A stretch of DNA of 64,000 nucleotides. Origin: Paenibacillus aestuarii (GTDB lineage Bacteria; Bacillota; Bacilli; Paenibacillales; NBRC-103111). Positions 25,269-35,066 of the stretch are shown here, one piece after another (positions within the stretch are counted from its first letter, which is position 1; every line of letters starts with the position of its first letter). Location: contig NZ_JAQFVF010000001.1 of assembly GCF_027789125.1 (NCBI RefSeq), forward strand, positions 16,747-80,746, read 5' to 3'. The position numbers were made by a program, and so were the translations under genes. The notes beneath the pieces are model-generated. The model ran no database searches. It was given only the letters and a program-made list of their open reading frames with translations, and was not told the origin of the DNA.

Positions 25269-26105
25269 CTACTCGCCTTTCCGATAATATAACGGCGCAT
25301 GGCCTGTAACGATTTTAAACACCCGGCCAAAATGCGTCACACTGCCAAAGCCGACTTTCTTGGCGATCAGATTAACTTTCATCGAAGACCGCTCAAGCAG
25401 GCTTTTCGCTTCTTTAATCCTGACACTATTCACATACTCCACGAATGTGAAGCCTGTCGCTTCTTTAAAAAAGCGGCTTAAATAATAGGGGCTGACATAA
25501 AACCGCTCCGCCAGCAGATGAAGCGAAAGCTCCTGCATGTAATGGTTGTTAATATAACGCACAACCTCCGAAATACGCTCATGCATCGGACTTGGAGATG
25601 CCAGCGGCTCTATCTGATTCACTAGAGCTTGCCGGCAGCAAATCATAAGCAGCTGCAGAACTAACGTCTGAGCATACATCTCAAAGCCAAACTTCTTCTC
25701 CTGCATTTCCTGCACGATGCTGTGCGCAAGGGCATCAATGGCGATTCGCTCTTGCAGCGCACAGCGAACGATGATGTATTCCTGCTCGAGCAAGGGCTTG
25801 AAAATATCCATGCCGGAACCATTCGCCAATGCCATATAGCTCTCGTGAATATTCACGATGAGCCGTTCGTGCGCCGGTGTTTCCGTATTGGTGGTACGAT
25901 GCAGGATGTTCGGCGGAATAATGATGACATCGCCCTCGTGGATCACCACCGTCCTGTCCTTAATGAAAAATTCCCGTTTGCCGGACATTAAATAAAAGAT
26001 TTCGAATGTACTATGAAAATGACTGGCCGGCATATGGTGACTCAAAGCCTTCCGATGGGAGACTAGGAAGGATCCCTCACTATTTTCATATAGAATTTCT
26101 TCCAT
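25269..26105 (-). CDS. AraC-family regulator with cupin sensor domain
   Basis: 278 residues from ATG at 26105, 8 nt after AGGTGG. A longer frame to 26156 would start upstream of a TATAAT hexamer and is rejected. The N-terminal cupin (about 20-95) contains FHSTFEIFYLMSGKREFFI and IIPPNILHRT. The C-terminal double HTH (about 170-275) contains LAERFYVSPYYLSRFFKEATG and the conserved VGFGSVTHFGRVFK. It is divergent from a GH88/105 hydrolase, so it probably senses a pectin- or glycan-derived sugar and activates that gene. Confidence 0.9.
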   Translation of the reverse strand: MEEILYENSEGSFLVSHRKALSHHMPASHFHSTFEIFYLMSGKREFFIKDRTVVIHEGDVIIIPPNILHRTTNTETPAHERLIVNIHESYMALANGSGMDIFKPLLEQEYIIVRCALQERIAIDALAHSIVQEMQEKKFGFEMYAQTLVLQLLMICCRQALVNQIEPLASPSPMHERISEVVRYINNHYMQELSLHLLAERFYVSPYYLSRFFKEATGFTFVEYVNSVRIKEAKSLLERSSMKVNLIAKKVGFGSVTHFGRVFKIVTGHAPLYYRKGE

Positions 26106-26137
26106 CCGATGCCCCACCTCTCCTGCAGCTTGTCCTT

Positions 26138-26165
26138 TATTATACGCCACATCCAACTTCCTGCA
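26138..26165 (-). promoter_or_regulatory. Promoter of the AraC regulator gene
   Basis: TTGCAG and TATAAT are 16 bp apart on the minus strand (TATAAT at about 26138-26143). This placement supports the downstream ATG at 26105 as the true start. Confidence 0.5.
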
Positions 26166-26253
26166 AGATATAAGAAGAACTTATGTAATCCCGCAAAAAA
26201 TGTACATAATCCTCTGCTAAGATAGGCTTAGATGAGAAGGAGGAATGAATGCA

Positions 26254-27360
26254 ATGAGTTTGAGAGCTATTCAGTTAACCCCCATTCAATGGGCGGAGAA
26301 AGCCTGCGAGGCGTTAATGAACAAATTTGAACCGGAAGTGCTGCCGCCAGACCGGTTTCACTATCATCAGGGCGTTTTTTTGTCAGGTATGGAGAAAACG
26401 TGGCGGCAGACCGGGAAAGATAAATTTTATACCTATATCAAAAGGTGGGTAGACAGCCAGATTCTCGCGGATGGCAGCATCAAAAAGCTCAACGCCGATG
26501 AGCTGGATGATATCCAGCCAGGCGTGCTGCTCTTTAGTCTCTATGAGCAAACCGGCGATGAACGCTATCGAAAAGCGCTGCACACCCTTGTACCGCTGCT
26601 CCGAACTTGGCGGACCAATCCGTCCGGCGGGTTCTGGCACAAAGGATATTGCCAAAATCAAATGTGGCTGGACGGCTTATACATGGCTGGACCGATCGCC
26701 GCCCAATTTGCCAAAACATTCGGCCATAGCGAATATTTCGACATGATGGCCTTCCAGGCGATCCTTATGGCGAGGCATACCAAAGACCCCGTTACCGGCT
26801 TGCTCTATCACGGGTGGGATGAAACCAAAGAAGCTTCTTGGGCTGATCCTGTGTCAGGGTTGGCGCCAGAGTTTTGGGGGCGAGCGATCGGCTGGTACCC
26901 TGTCGCCCTGCTGGAGATGTTCGAACATTATCCTGAGGATCATAAGGATAAACCGGCGCTCACAGCCATCCTGCAGGACCTGCTGATCGCTTTGACCAAG
27001 TACCAAGATGAGGCTACCGGCCTCTGGTATCAGGTCGTCGATAAAGGAGATCAGCCGGATAATTGGCTCGAAAACTCTTGCACCGCTTTGTATGTTCATG
27101 CGATCGCTAAAGCCGTGCGGCTGGGCTACTTAGACGCTGCATATTTGCGATATGCGTGGAAAGGGTATCAAGGTGTCATGGATACGCTGAAGTTCGATGA
27201 CAACGGCCATGTGATCATTGGCCAAATCTGCATCGGCACGGGGATCGGCGACTACGCCCACTATATCGCCCGTCCAACCAGCGAGAACGATCTGCACGGC
27301 GCTGGCGCCTTTATTCTCATGTGTGTGGAAATGAGCCAAGCGCAATCCATAGACGCATAA
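26254..27360 (+). CDS. GH88/105-type unsaturated glycoside hydrolase (YteR/YesR-like)
   Basis: 368 residues from ATG at 26254, 10 nt after AAGGAGG. An ATG at 26245 is too close to that site. The (alpha/alpha)6 signature includes NQMWLDGLYM, with the Asp at about 140, the position of the catalytic Asp143 of YteR. Further aromatic motifs are LLYHGWDE and FWGRAIGWY. No signal peptide, so it acts in the cytosol on imported unsaturated rhamnogalacturonan or similar disaccharides. The cognate transporter is not adjacent; the transporter at 55-59 kb is a distant candidate. Confidence 0.9.
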   Translation: MSLRAIQLTPIQWAEKACEALMNKFEPEVLPPDRFHYHQGVFLSGMEKTWRQTGKDKFYTYIKRWVDSQILADGSIKKLNADELDDIQPGVLLFSLYEQTGDERYRKALHTLVPLLRTWRTNPSGGFWHKGYCQNQMWLDGLYMAGPIAAQFAKTFGHSEYFDMMAFQAILMARHTKDPVTGLLYHGWDETKEASWADPVSGLAPEFWGRAIGWYPVALLEMFEHYPEDHKDKPALTAILQDLLIALTKYQDEATGLWYQVVDKGDQPDNWLENSCTALYVHAIAKAVRLGYLDAAYLRYAWKGYQGVMDTLKFDDNGHVIIGQICIGTGIGDYAHYIARPTSENDLHGAGAFILMCVEMSQAQSIDA

Positions 27361-27365
27361 TGCAC

Positions 27366-27402
27366 AAAGCTGTGGCCGATACATCAGGCTTCAGCTTTTT
27401 AT
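27366..27402 (+). terminator. Terminator of the GH88/105 gene
   Basis: AAAGCTG pairs with CAGCTTT, with GCC/GGC nested inside, followed by TTTAT. Moderate strength. Confidence 0.6.
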
Positions 27403-27575
27403 CATTTGATGCTATTTTATTCAACGTATTCATAATGCCATTTTCACAAGAACTACATCCAGCTCTTCAGCTATTTGGCAAATATTTATAAATATCTAAA
27501 ATATGCTCCCAATCGCTTTACAATTTTGGTACAATCGTGACATTAGTCCTAAGCGCACCCGAAGGAGGGGACAAG

Positions 27576-30500
27576 ATGGCTCATTTCAACCTGACAACCA
27601 AGCCCCAATTTCGACATTTAACCTATACAACGAAGTCCGGCTATTCAGAACTTAAGTTTCATCATAAAATATGGGAAATCTTTGAATATAAACAAATTGA
27701 GGACCGTTTGCGCGCTTGGACCCGGATCGCCGAAGGGCACTATTTTCGCCGTCCGGTGAATTGGCATTTTATTGGGGAAGAGCTTTATGTTCAATTGCCT
27801 CCTCTTCCTGAGGCCTATTTGCCGTTCTCGCACATCCAGGAAGCCAACCTTAGTCATCCTGACAAAATAAATCTGCTCCTCTCCCTTGCTGAAGCGTTAT
27901 CCCAATTACATCAGCAGCAATTTTATATGGGCTTGATATGGCCGGATATGATCTACTTCGATCCGCATTCCTTGCACATTATCATGGATATTCAACCATT
28001 TCCGTCTGCCATCGAATTTATCAACCATTTGGTGGAAGATTATCCGTTCGACGCCATTTCACGCTTCGCACGCCGTTTTCGCCTATCACGTATAGCAGAC
28101 TTTGAAGCCATGCATGCGCTGATCCATACCATGTTTGAATCCTTGCCTGCATGCTTGCAACCTTTAAGCGTGCAGCTAGCTGAAAAGCCCGAAACGATTC
28201 TCTTTGCGGAAGAAATTGCAGATTACTTGCGAATATGCCTGGGTTTGGCTCCACAGCGGCCTCATCTCACTTACTCGACGCCAGATTGGCTGCATCCTGC
28301 TGCGCCTCCAATCACGCAAGAACAGCAGGAGAGTCTGAGCTTATTTTTTAATTCTAACCAGGAAAGTTTAATAGCGCTCCTCTGTGAGGATGAAGCTATA
28401 CGAAACGATATTTTTTCCCATTATATTAATGAAGTCTTAGAAAAGGGATATTTCTTCAAAATTGTTTGTCAGGATCTTCCTTATTCTACCTTGCGTGAAG
28501 TCGTATCGCGAACGTTAAACATTGCGTACGACGTACTGCCGGAATCCACCACTTTGCTGCGCAATCTGGCACGCAAGTTTGATCAGCTGCTCAAGAAGCA
28601 CTATGAAGGCGTCGATATCCTTTATGCGCTAACTGATTGGCTAAATCAATTTTTCACGCACATGATTCCGATTTTTCCCGTGCAAAATTTCTACTATATA
28701 TTTGAGAACTGCGAGCATTTCGATGAAGATTCGCATCTCATTTTACAAAATTATTGGCACGAACATGGCCACCAAGTTTCGGGCTTGCATGCGATTCTCA
28801 GCGGAAGCCGCATGCCTGCGCAATTGCAAGATAGTTCATACCGAACGATCGAGATTCGGCATTCCGATCCGGCCATTTATGAGAAGCTGCTCTATTCGCA
28901 GTTCGGGCGTGCTGACGATACATTGATTGCCGATCTAAAAGACTGGTTTTATCGGCAGCCCAATAAAGTCAGCCATTGTCGCATCATAATTGAACAGTTG
29001 ATTCAAGAGGGATGCATTCAGCTTACGCACGCCGGGTGGTCGAAAACTGCCCTATTCAAACTCGATGCTGAAAAATTGAACGCCGCTCAATTGTTTGCCC
29101 ATAGAATCGCCCTGCTAGATGACGATCAGCTGCATTTGTTGCGCGTATTATCGTGCCTGCCGATGCCTATCGCGGCACGGTCTTTATTTTCAGCGAATCG
29201 GTTCGATCTTGGTGTCATTTATTCGCACATTTACGAATTGTCTCAGCTTGGACTTATACAGGTCAGTCATTATGATAACCTCTATATAGCCAAGGAAATT
29301 ACGGAATTCGTTTTACAACCACTTTCGCCAGATGAAAGCAAGCATTATTATCGGCTCGCTTTACGCTATCAGCATCAATACCGGCCAGCCGCGTTGCCAC
29401 AGCTCATTGCCCTGGCCAAACAGGCGGAAGAGTCACAAGTCGAATACTATTTGCTGTTAAAATATTATCGGCAAGTCCGTTCGCGTCTTTCCTATAAGCA
29501 AAAGTTATATTTACTAGAGCTGATCAAAACATTGCACAGTAGACTGAAACGGCCGTATCTGATTTTTTTGGATAGGCTGCTGAGCCGGATTTATCAACTC
29601 TTGAATCAGCTTGCTCTATCCGAGCAATTAGCCCTATCTGTTTACGAGCAAACAGGGCGTACGACCGACCGTTACGGCTGGATGTATATTCAGCTCCTGC
29701 AAAACAAATTGGATGTTTACCAATTGCGCGAAGAGCTTTTTCCTTTGTTATATGATGAGCATTATCCGTTTGAGGACAGGGTACGCGCCGCTTTCTTACT
29801 TAACACCAGCAACCTCTGCTTCCCTCTACAAGACGAGGAGATGCACCAGCTCCATGCTTTCTATTCAGAACTCGTGTATCCGCAGCGAAATTCGATTACT
29901 TTGCGCCATTTTGCCGAGCTGACCAATTATTATGTCATCAATATGCTGATTCATTTTCCCGAAACTGAAGATTGGGCGCTAGCCGTTGCTGCGAAGCTGG
30001 AAGCGCTGCTCGAAGCGTCCTCACATACGGATTTAATGCTGCGGCTGTACGACATGTACTCTTATCAAAGCAATAATAAATTGATCAGCACCTATGTCTA
30101 TCGCGGGATTGAAGGCGCTGAGCGCTCCGGCTACACCATCAAAGAACAAGTCGGCCATCTGAATGCCATGGAATTCTCCTTACATCAAGGAGATTTGGCT
30201 AGTTACCGGTACCATAAAGAGCGTGTGCTCGAGGTAGATGCGATTCGGCGCAAAGATCTGGCGGATGAATATTTGATTTATCAGTTCTTACATGCGATTG
30301 AGTGGGAGCAATGGGACTTGTTTCACGAGCTGCAGACCCATCTGTTCGCCCAGCAAATGACGGAGGCCAATTTAACGCACTGGACCGTATACCGCACTTA
30401 CGCTTATTTTCGGCAAAAAAAACCGCTCACATTGCCCGTCAGCAGTGTGGTCAAAGATAGCGCTAGCGCCATCTTCTTAGAAGCTCTGTTTCATGCCAGC

Positions 30501-31820
30501 GAAGGGAATGACACGATGGCTTGCCAGCTTTTTCAACAGTTTATTAGGAAAAGCAATTCCGGAATTTACGCGGGTTGGGCTTATCGCGAACTGCTCACCA
30601 TTATGCTAAAGTTGCGAATGGAAAATAGTGGGGAATGGTTTGAAAAATTTGAGGCTTATCTCAAACGGTGCTCCTTCGATCTCTTTTGGCCGGATTATTA
30701 CCGGTTATGTGCGGAGAAGTCGATACAGGACGCGGATATCCAGCATGCGATGTTATATTTGCGGCGGGCATTAAACGGCTATCAAATTATTGAAAAAGAG
30801 TCGTGGCAGCATGATTTAGCTGCCGCCATGGACGAAGTCATGTTGCCGGCTGGCCGCATCGCTGACACCTCTATCGTACAACATGAATTTGTCCAGCAAA
30901 TGATCAGCGATCGTGAGCAGTGGCTGTTGTTATCGCTGGATTTGCAAATTATTATCGAATTGAGCGAACAGATTACCGATACGCTGGATATGACAACGGC
31001 AATTCAAAGATTGACCAAGGCGCTCTTTGACTATTTTCCTGTCATCCAGCTCACCATTGCCTATAATTTGCTGCACTATACCCATAAATTTTTTGTCACG
31101 GCTTCGGGGCATAGGGATCATGATGAATTAACTGCGTATCAGCAGCGAAGTGAAGCGAGTTCGGTTCTTACCTTTACACTTTTTCAGCGCGGTGATCAAT
31201 CCATTACGCTGCAAGCGCTTGTCGAGGGGATCTCCAAAACCAAGCTGCAGCATATGGAACACTTTCTGGCGTTTATCAAGCCCCATATCAGCAATGTTCT
31301 CTTGCATCGGGAGATGGTGATTGATAACTTGACAGGATTCTTCTTGCGTGGGCATTTCATGGAGAAGCTGCGGGAAGAATTTGCGCTCTCGAGCCGTTAC
31401 GATTTGGACCTATCATTGATCATGATCGATATTGATAACTTCCGCAAAGTGAACGAATTCGGACATGCGGAAGGAGACCGCGTCTTGCGGGAGATCTCTG
31501 ACATTTTCCGTTCTAGTCTGCGCAAGAGCGATATTCCTGGCAGATATGGCGGAGAAGAACTGATCATCATCCTGCCCAAGACCGATGGCAAAGTGGCGCT
31601 GAAAATAGCTAATCATCTGCGCAGCCAAATTGAACGGGAGTTCGCGTACGGACGACCCTATCAGGTCACTGTCAGTGTTGGGGTGTCATCGCACCAGCTC
31701 TGCCATCCCGATACGGTCGAACAGCTTATTGAGCAAGCGGATCAAGCAGAAATCACAGCCAAACGAACGGGCAAGAACAAGGTTATCGCTGCCTGGGATG
31801 AAAGAAAAAGCCTCCAATAG
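27576..31820 (+). CDS. Large diguanylate cyclase with degenerate kinase-like and ATPase-like regions (1414 aa)
   Basis: ATG at 27576 follows AAGGAGG by 7 nt. Residues ~30-230 look like a protein-kinase domain whose active site is lost: where HRDxKPxN is expected it reads MGLIWPDMI, and DFG is replaced by DIQ. Residues ~255-500 resemble a STAND/AAA ATPase, but the P-loop position (LLCEDEAIRND) lacks GK[ST]. A helical TPR-like region follows (~520-1100), then a GAF-like domain (~1120-1250). The C-terminal GGDEF domain has GGEEL at 1325-1329 and an intact RxxD inhibitory site five residues before it, so cyclic-di-GMP synthesis with product inhibition is likely. No membrane segments. Active homologues with kinase-AAA-GAF-output layout are known; this one seems to retain only the output. 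Confidence 0.8.
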   Translation: MAHFNLTTKPQFRHLTYTTKSGYSELKFHHKIWEIFEYKQIEDRLRAWTRIAEGHYFRRPVNWHFIGEELYVQLPPLPEAYLPFSHIQEANLSHPDKINLLLSLAEALSQLHQQQFYMGLIWPDMIYFDPHSLHIIMDIQPFPSAIEFINHLVEDYPFDAISRFARRFRLSRIADFEAMHALIHTMFESLPACLQPLSVQLAEKPETILFAEEIADYLRICLGLAPQRPHLTYSTPDWLHPAAPPITQEQQESLSLFFNSNQESLIALLCEDEAIRNDIFSHYINEVLEKGYFFKIVCQDLPYSTLREVVSRTLNIAYDVLPESTTLLRNLARKFDQLLKKHYEGVDILYALTDWLNQFFTHMIPIFPVQNFYYIFENCEHFDEDSHLILQNYWHEHGHQVSGLHAILSGSRMPAQLQDSSYRTIEIRHSDPAIYEKLLYSQFGRADDTLIADLKDWFYRQPNKVSHCRIIIEQLIQEGCIQLTHAGWSKTALFKLDAEKLNAAQLFAHRIALLDDDQLHLLRVLSCLPMPIAARSLFSANRFDLGVIYSHIYELSQLGLIQVSHYDNLYIAKEITEFVLQPLSPDESKHYYRLALRYQHQYRPAALPQLIALAKQAEESQVEYYLLLKYYRQVRSRLSYKQKLYLLELIKTLHSRLKRPYLIFLDRLLSRIYQLLNQLALSEQLALSVYEQTGRTTDRYGWMYIQLLQNKLDVYQLREELFPLLYDEHYPFEDRVRAAFLLNTSNLCFPLQDEEMHQLHAFYSELVYPQRNSITLRHFAELTNYYVINMLIHFPETEDWALAVAAKLEALLEASSHTDLMLRLYDMYSYQSNNKLISTYVYRGIEGAERSGYTIKEQVGHLNAMEFSLHQGDLASYRYHKERVLEVDAIRRKDLADEYLIYQFLHAIEWEQWDLFHELQTHLFAQQMTEANLTHWTVYRTYAYFRQKKPLTLPVSSVVKDSASAIFLEALFHASEGNDTMACQLFQQFIRKSNSGIYAGWAYRELLTIMLKLRMENSGEWFEKFEAYLKRCSFDLFWPDYYRLCAEKSIQDADIQHAMLYLRRALNGYQIIEKESWQHDLAAAMDEVMLPAGRIADTSIVQHEFVQQMISDREQWLLLSLDLQIIIELSEQITDTLDMTTAIQRLTKALFDYFPVIQLTIAYNLLHYTHKFFVTASGHRDHDELTAYQQRSEASSVLTFTLFQRGDQSITLQALVEGISKTKLQHMEHFLAFIKPHISNVLLHREMVIDNLTGFFLRGHFMEKLREEFALSSRYDLDLSLIMIDIDNFRKVNEFGHAEGDRVLREISDIFRSSLRKSDIPGRYGGEELIIILPKTDGKVALKIANHLRSQIEREFAYGRPYQVTVSVGVSSHQLCHPDTVEQLIEQADQAEITAKRTGKNKVIAAWDERKSLQ

Positions 31821-31832
31821 GAGGCTTTTTCT
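31804..31832. terminator. Bidirectional terminator overlapping the cyclase stop
   Basis: GAAAAAGCCTCC-AATA-GGAGGCTTTTTC is a perfect stem containing the TAG stop of the cyclase gene. It also faces the convergent ABC permease gene. Confidence 0.92.
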
Positions 31833-31837
31833 TTGTT

Positions 31838-33424
31838 TCAATGGCCGATCTCTCTAAATCGCAGGCCGATCATACCAGCGGTCGTTAGTCCAGCAGCGAT
31901 AAGGGTCAATAGAATGATCGGAGCGGCGGCGATACTGCTGGTTGGGTAGACATACGAAAACGGTGAGATACGAAATGCAGCCACACTGGCGATGTGGAGC
32001 TCCCATAAGAACTCAACGATAAAGAACATGCCCAGCAGCGTCCAGCTCATGCCAGCCGTAAGCTTCGGTATCAGTCCATATACAAAAACGGCTAGCGCAG
32101 CAACGACCCACACAGCGGGGATCTTGGCCAAGCTTGCGCAGACAACGTGAACAACTTCACTGCTGTTATGTGTCACCGCGCTTAACGTAATGCCCGCACC
32201 AATCCCCATGGCAGCAATGATTAGGGCTGTGCCGGCAAATGTATACAGGAGATGGCTGGCAGCCCATCTCACGCGGCTGACGGTGCTTGCCAGGAGCGGC
32301 TCTGCACGCATTTCATTTTCCTCCGAGTAAAGGCGCAGCGTTGTTAGAATGGAATAGGCGGACGCCACTTGCGCCAACACGTAAATCATAAATAACAGAA
32401 ACGCTCTCCCCGTTCCTCCAAGCCCCGTGATCCAACCGGCCAGCGCCGCGCTGTCGTTGAACATCGATTGAATTACCGGCGCCAGCGAACCGAGTAACGC
32501 GCCGAATAGCGCGAAACCCGTGATCCAAGCGATGAGCATCCCGCTATGCAAGCGCCACGATAAGGCAAACACATTGTTAAAGCTCGCCTTGGCATTCGCG
32601 CTGCCGCTTCGATCCGGGAGCAGGCCTGCCCCCAGATCACGTTTTCCCAACAAGACGTAAGCGGCTATGAGGACCATGGCTATGAGAATAAGCGCGATTA
32701 CAAATACGCCAAAGTTCTCCCCGGCATAGGGCCTGGCCATCGTTTCCCAAGTAAACGGCGAAAGATAGAAAATGCCGCCAGGACTGCTTTGGAAATTGCC
32801 GATCGCCTGGAAAACCACAAAACATCCAAGAATGGCGTAAGCGATAGCACTTGCCGCGCGGGCGCTGGACGCCACTTGCGCAGCAGCGCAGGCTACAGCT
32901 GCGAAGAAACAGCTGCACAGGCCTGTCGCCAATCCGGCCGCCAGCGAGCCGAGCGCGGGAAGCCCTGCAGCCATAAGCCCTCCGGCCATGAGCAGGCCCC
33001 CGATGATATTCGCCATACAGGCCAGGACTATGACGGCGGTTAAGGAAGCTTTCCGTCCTACGTTTCCGGAGCGCAATAGCTCCAATCGCCCCGACTCTTC
33101 TTCTTTTCTTGAATTTTTGATCGCAAATACAATATTGAAGATGGCAGCAAATAACAATGTGCTCACTCGAATGCGCCATACGGTGACCCCGCCTAACGTA
33201 TCTGAAAGGACGTGCCCCAACATGCCTAAAGAGACAGGACTCGCTGCTGCCTGTTCAATATAGGTTCGCAGCTCTTGCGGAGAGTGAAACATCAGTGCAA
33301 ATGAAGCCGCAGATCCGTACGCCAGCAGCATCGGGAGGAACAGCATCAGCAAGATGTTGATCTTATTCTGACCCAGATAAAGTTTCACGAGGCTGCTTGT
33401 TGCCATGAATTCGCTTTTCTTCAT
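31838..33424 (-). CDS. ABC exporter permease (polyketide-antibiotic exporter type)
   Basis: 528 residues from ATG at 33424, preceded by AGGTG; in-frame GTG and ATG at 33433/33430 are alternatives. About 12 hydrophobic segments in two similar halves (about 20-270 and 290-528), the second beginning ALSWRLHSGMLIAWITGFALFG. This resembles the TnrB3/COG3559 group of large ABC-2-like permeases. KNSRKEEESGRLELLRSG after the third segment is a group hallmark. Its ATPase is the next gene upstream, 10 bp away. It probably exports a toxic compound from the membrane. Confidence 0.82.
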   Translation of the reverse strand: MKKSEFMATSSLVKLYLGQNKINILLMLFLPMLLAYGSAASFALMFHSPQELRTYIEQAAASPVSLGMLGHVLSDTLGGVTVWRIRVSTLLFAAIFNIVFAIKNSRKEEESGRLELLRSGNVGRKASLTAVIVLACMANIIGGLLMAGGLMAAGLPALGSLAAGLATGLCSCFFAAVACAAAQVASSARAASAIAYAILGCFVVFQAIGNFQSSPGGIFYLSPFTWETMARPYAGENFGVFVIALILIAMVLIAAYVLLGKRDLGAGLLPDRSGSANAKASFNNVFALSWRLHSGMLIAWITGFALFGALLGSLAPVIQSMFNDSAALAGWITGLGGTGRAFLLFMIYVLAQVASAYSILTTLRLYSEENEMRAEPLLASTVSRVRWAASHLLYTFAGTALIIAAMGIGAGITLSAVTHNSSEVVHVVCASLAKIPAVWVVAALAVFVYGLIPKLTAGMSWTLLGMFFIVEFLWELHIASVAAFRISPFSYVYPTSSIAAAPIILLTLIAAGLTTAGMIGLRFREIGH

Positions 33425-33433
33425 CCCCATCAC

Positions 33434-34315
33434 CTACTTCTGCGAATAGTGACGCAAGAACAACTCCTCCAGCGTAGGCGGGGAGCAAGTTATGGCACGC
33501 ACGCCGAATGGGGCTAGGAAGGCCATGATGCGGCTAAGCGCACTTGCGTCTGCATTGAAATGGATTCGAACTCCATCGTTTTCAACCTGATAGACGCCAT
33601 CTATATGCGATAGGCCGTCGACTTGCTTTTCCGTTTCCACGACGAAGGCCGTTCTCGTAAAATGGCGGAGCTCGGCCAGCGTCCCCGCTTCGATAATTTT
33701 GCCGTCCTTAATGATGCTCACCCGGTCGCACAGTTTTTCCACCTCGGCTAAAATGTGGCTGGAAAGAAAAATCGTCTTTCCCTCCTTCTTTAGCTCGCGG
33801 ACGCATTCTTGAAAGACGGCTTCCATCAATGGGTCAAGTCCGGTCGTCGGCTCATCCAGAATGAACAGATCCACCTCTGATACTAAGGCCGAAATAATAG
33901 CTACTTTTTGCCTGTTACCTTTGGAATAGGTTCTGCATCTTTTCGACGGGTCAAAAGCAAACCGCTCGATGAGCTCCGCTCGACGTCTGCTATTGATGCT
34001 GCCGCGGAGCTTCGCCATCAAATCAATCACTTCGCCTCCTGTTAAATTCGGCCACAAACTAACGTCGCTGGGGACATAGGCTAGACGTGGATGGAGCGCC
34101 ACCGCGTCGTGCCACGGATCACCGCCAAATAGCGATATTTCGCCCTGCGTCTTCCGCAGCAGCCCAAGAAGGATGCGTATGGTCGTGGATTTACCGGCGC
34201 CATTGGGACCAATGAACCCAAACACCTCGCCTTCGCGCACCTCCAAGTCAATGCCATCTAAAGCTTTCACCTTGCCATAATGCTTGGTCAACTGATGCGC
34301 TTGAATAATGGGCAT
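33434..34315 (-). CDS. ABC exporter ATP-binding protein
   Basis: 293 residues from ATG at 34315, 1 nt after the TetR stop, with AAAGGACGG as ribosome site. Walker A is GPNGAGKST (about 38), the signature is a variant YSKGNRQKVAI, Walker B is LFILDEPTTGLDP, and the switch His is in FLSSHILAEVEKL. The C-terminal ~80 residues form the extension common in drug-export ATPases. With the permease downstream it makes a two-gene exporter like those for macrolide or peptide antibiotics. Confidence 0.92.
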   Translation of the reverse strand: MPIIQAHQLTKHYGKVKALDGIDLEVREGEVFGFIGPNGAGKSTTIRILLGLLRKTQGEISLFGGDPWHDAVALHPRLAYVPSDVSLWPNLTGGEVIDLMAKLRGSINSRRRAELIERFAFDPSKRCRTYSKGNRQKVAIISALVSEVDLFILDEPTTGLDPLMEAVFQECVRELKKEGKTIFLSSHILAEVEKLCDRVSIIKDGKIIEAGTLAELRHFTRTAFVVETEKQVDGLSHIDGVYQVENDGVRIHFNADASALSRIMAFLAPFGVRAITCSPPTLEELFLRHYSQK

Positions 34316-34316
34316 C

Positions 34317-34952
34317 TCATCCACCGTCCTTTTGATAAAAGCTCGTTCTGAATATAGCAAAATAAGCATCCAGCTCAGTCATCAACTTGTCATAGTTGAT
34401 CTGGCCCAAGTCGGTTACGTCTAGTAAACGCTGCTGCGCATTTGCAAATCCTTCCATCGTCCAGGCAAGGATCTGAAGCGCTCTCGGCAGATCGACTTCA
34501 GGCCGGAATTGGGTTTCGTCGATATTGGCAAACAATCGGTCATAGCTGGCCGCGATCAAAAGTTTATTTCGGCTCTCCAACTCATCTTGCATCGACTCGC
34601 CTCGCTTGAAATTAGCAGCCATAATAAAGTTAAAGATGTCCGGGTGCTTATGGATCAACTCAATTTTTAGCAGGGAAATTTGACGGCATCGCATTAGGAC
34701 ATCCCGTTCTGCTAGATCGATGCGGCTTACATACGATGCCTCAACCATCCCTAATGCATAGTCATACAGAAATAGAAAAAGCTCCTTCTTGCTGTTGAAA
34801 TAATGAAAAAGCAAGCCTTTGGAAATGCCCGCCTCCCTGACGATCGCATTCGTAGATGCTGCGTCATAGCCGTTAATCGCAAACTCCTTTAGCGCTGCAT
34901 TTAAAACTCGTTCTTGCTTCTCTGGTCCTAACTTCAAAAAAAATTCCTTCAT
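34317..34952 (-). CDS. TetR regulator of the ABC exporter operon
   Basis: 211 residues. The HTH (about 25-55) contains AINGYDAASTNAIVREAGISKG, then LLFHYFNSKKELFLFLYDY. The C-terminal part is a generic ligand-binding helix bundle. It is the first gene of the TetR-ATPase-permease operon, and its stop is 1 nt from the ATPase start. Two identical-type 17-bp palindromes lie upstream, so it very likely represses its own operon and releases on binding the exported compound. Confidence 0.9.
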   Translation of the reverse strand: MKEFFLKLGPEKQERVLNAALKEFAINGYDAASTNAIVREAGISKGLLFHYFNSKKELFLFLYDYALGMVEASYVSRIDLAERDVLMRCRQISLLKIELIHKHPDIFNFIMAANFKRGESMQDELESRNKLLIAASYDRLFANIDETQFRPEVDLPRALQILAWTMEGFANAQQRLLDVTDLGQINYDKLMTELDAYFAIFRTSFYQKDGG

Positions 34953-34984
34953 GGTTTGCCCTCATTCTCAGGATACATCTATCA

Positions 34985-35001
34985 TTGACCAAAGTGGTCA
35001 A
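34985..35001. promoter_or_regulatory. TetR operator 1 (TTGACC-N5-GGTCAA)
   Basis: TTGACCAAAGTGGTCAA lies about 33 bp upstream of the TetR start. The arms TTGACC/GGTCAA are perfect. TTGACC also resembles a -35, so binding could block transcription directly. Confidence 0.75.
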
Positions 35002-35017
35002 TTTTATTATCTCTCAA

Positions 35018-35034
35018 TTGACCACTCCGGTCAA
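35018..35034. promoter_or_regulatory. TetR operator 2 (TTGACC-N5-GGTCAA)
   Basis: TTGACCACTCCGGTCAA is the second copy, starting 33 bp after the first (about three turns), with the same arms and a different 5-bp centre. Confidence 0.75.
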
Positions 35035-35066
35035 TGGCTTAATCAGATTCCCCCTCTCAGCCAAAA

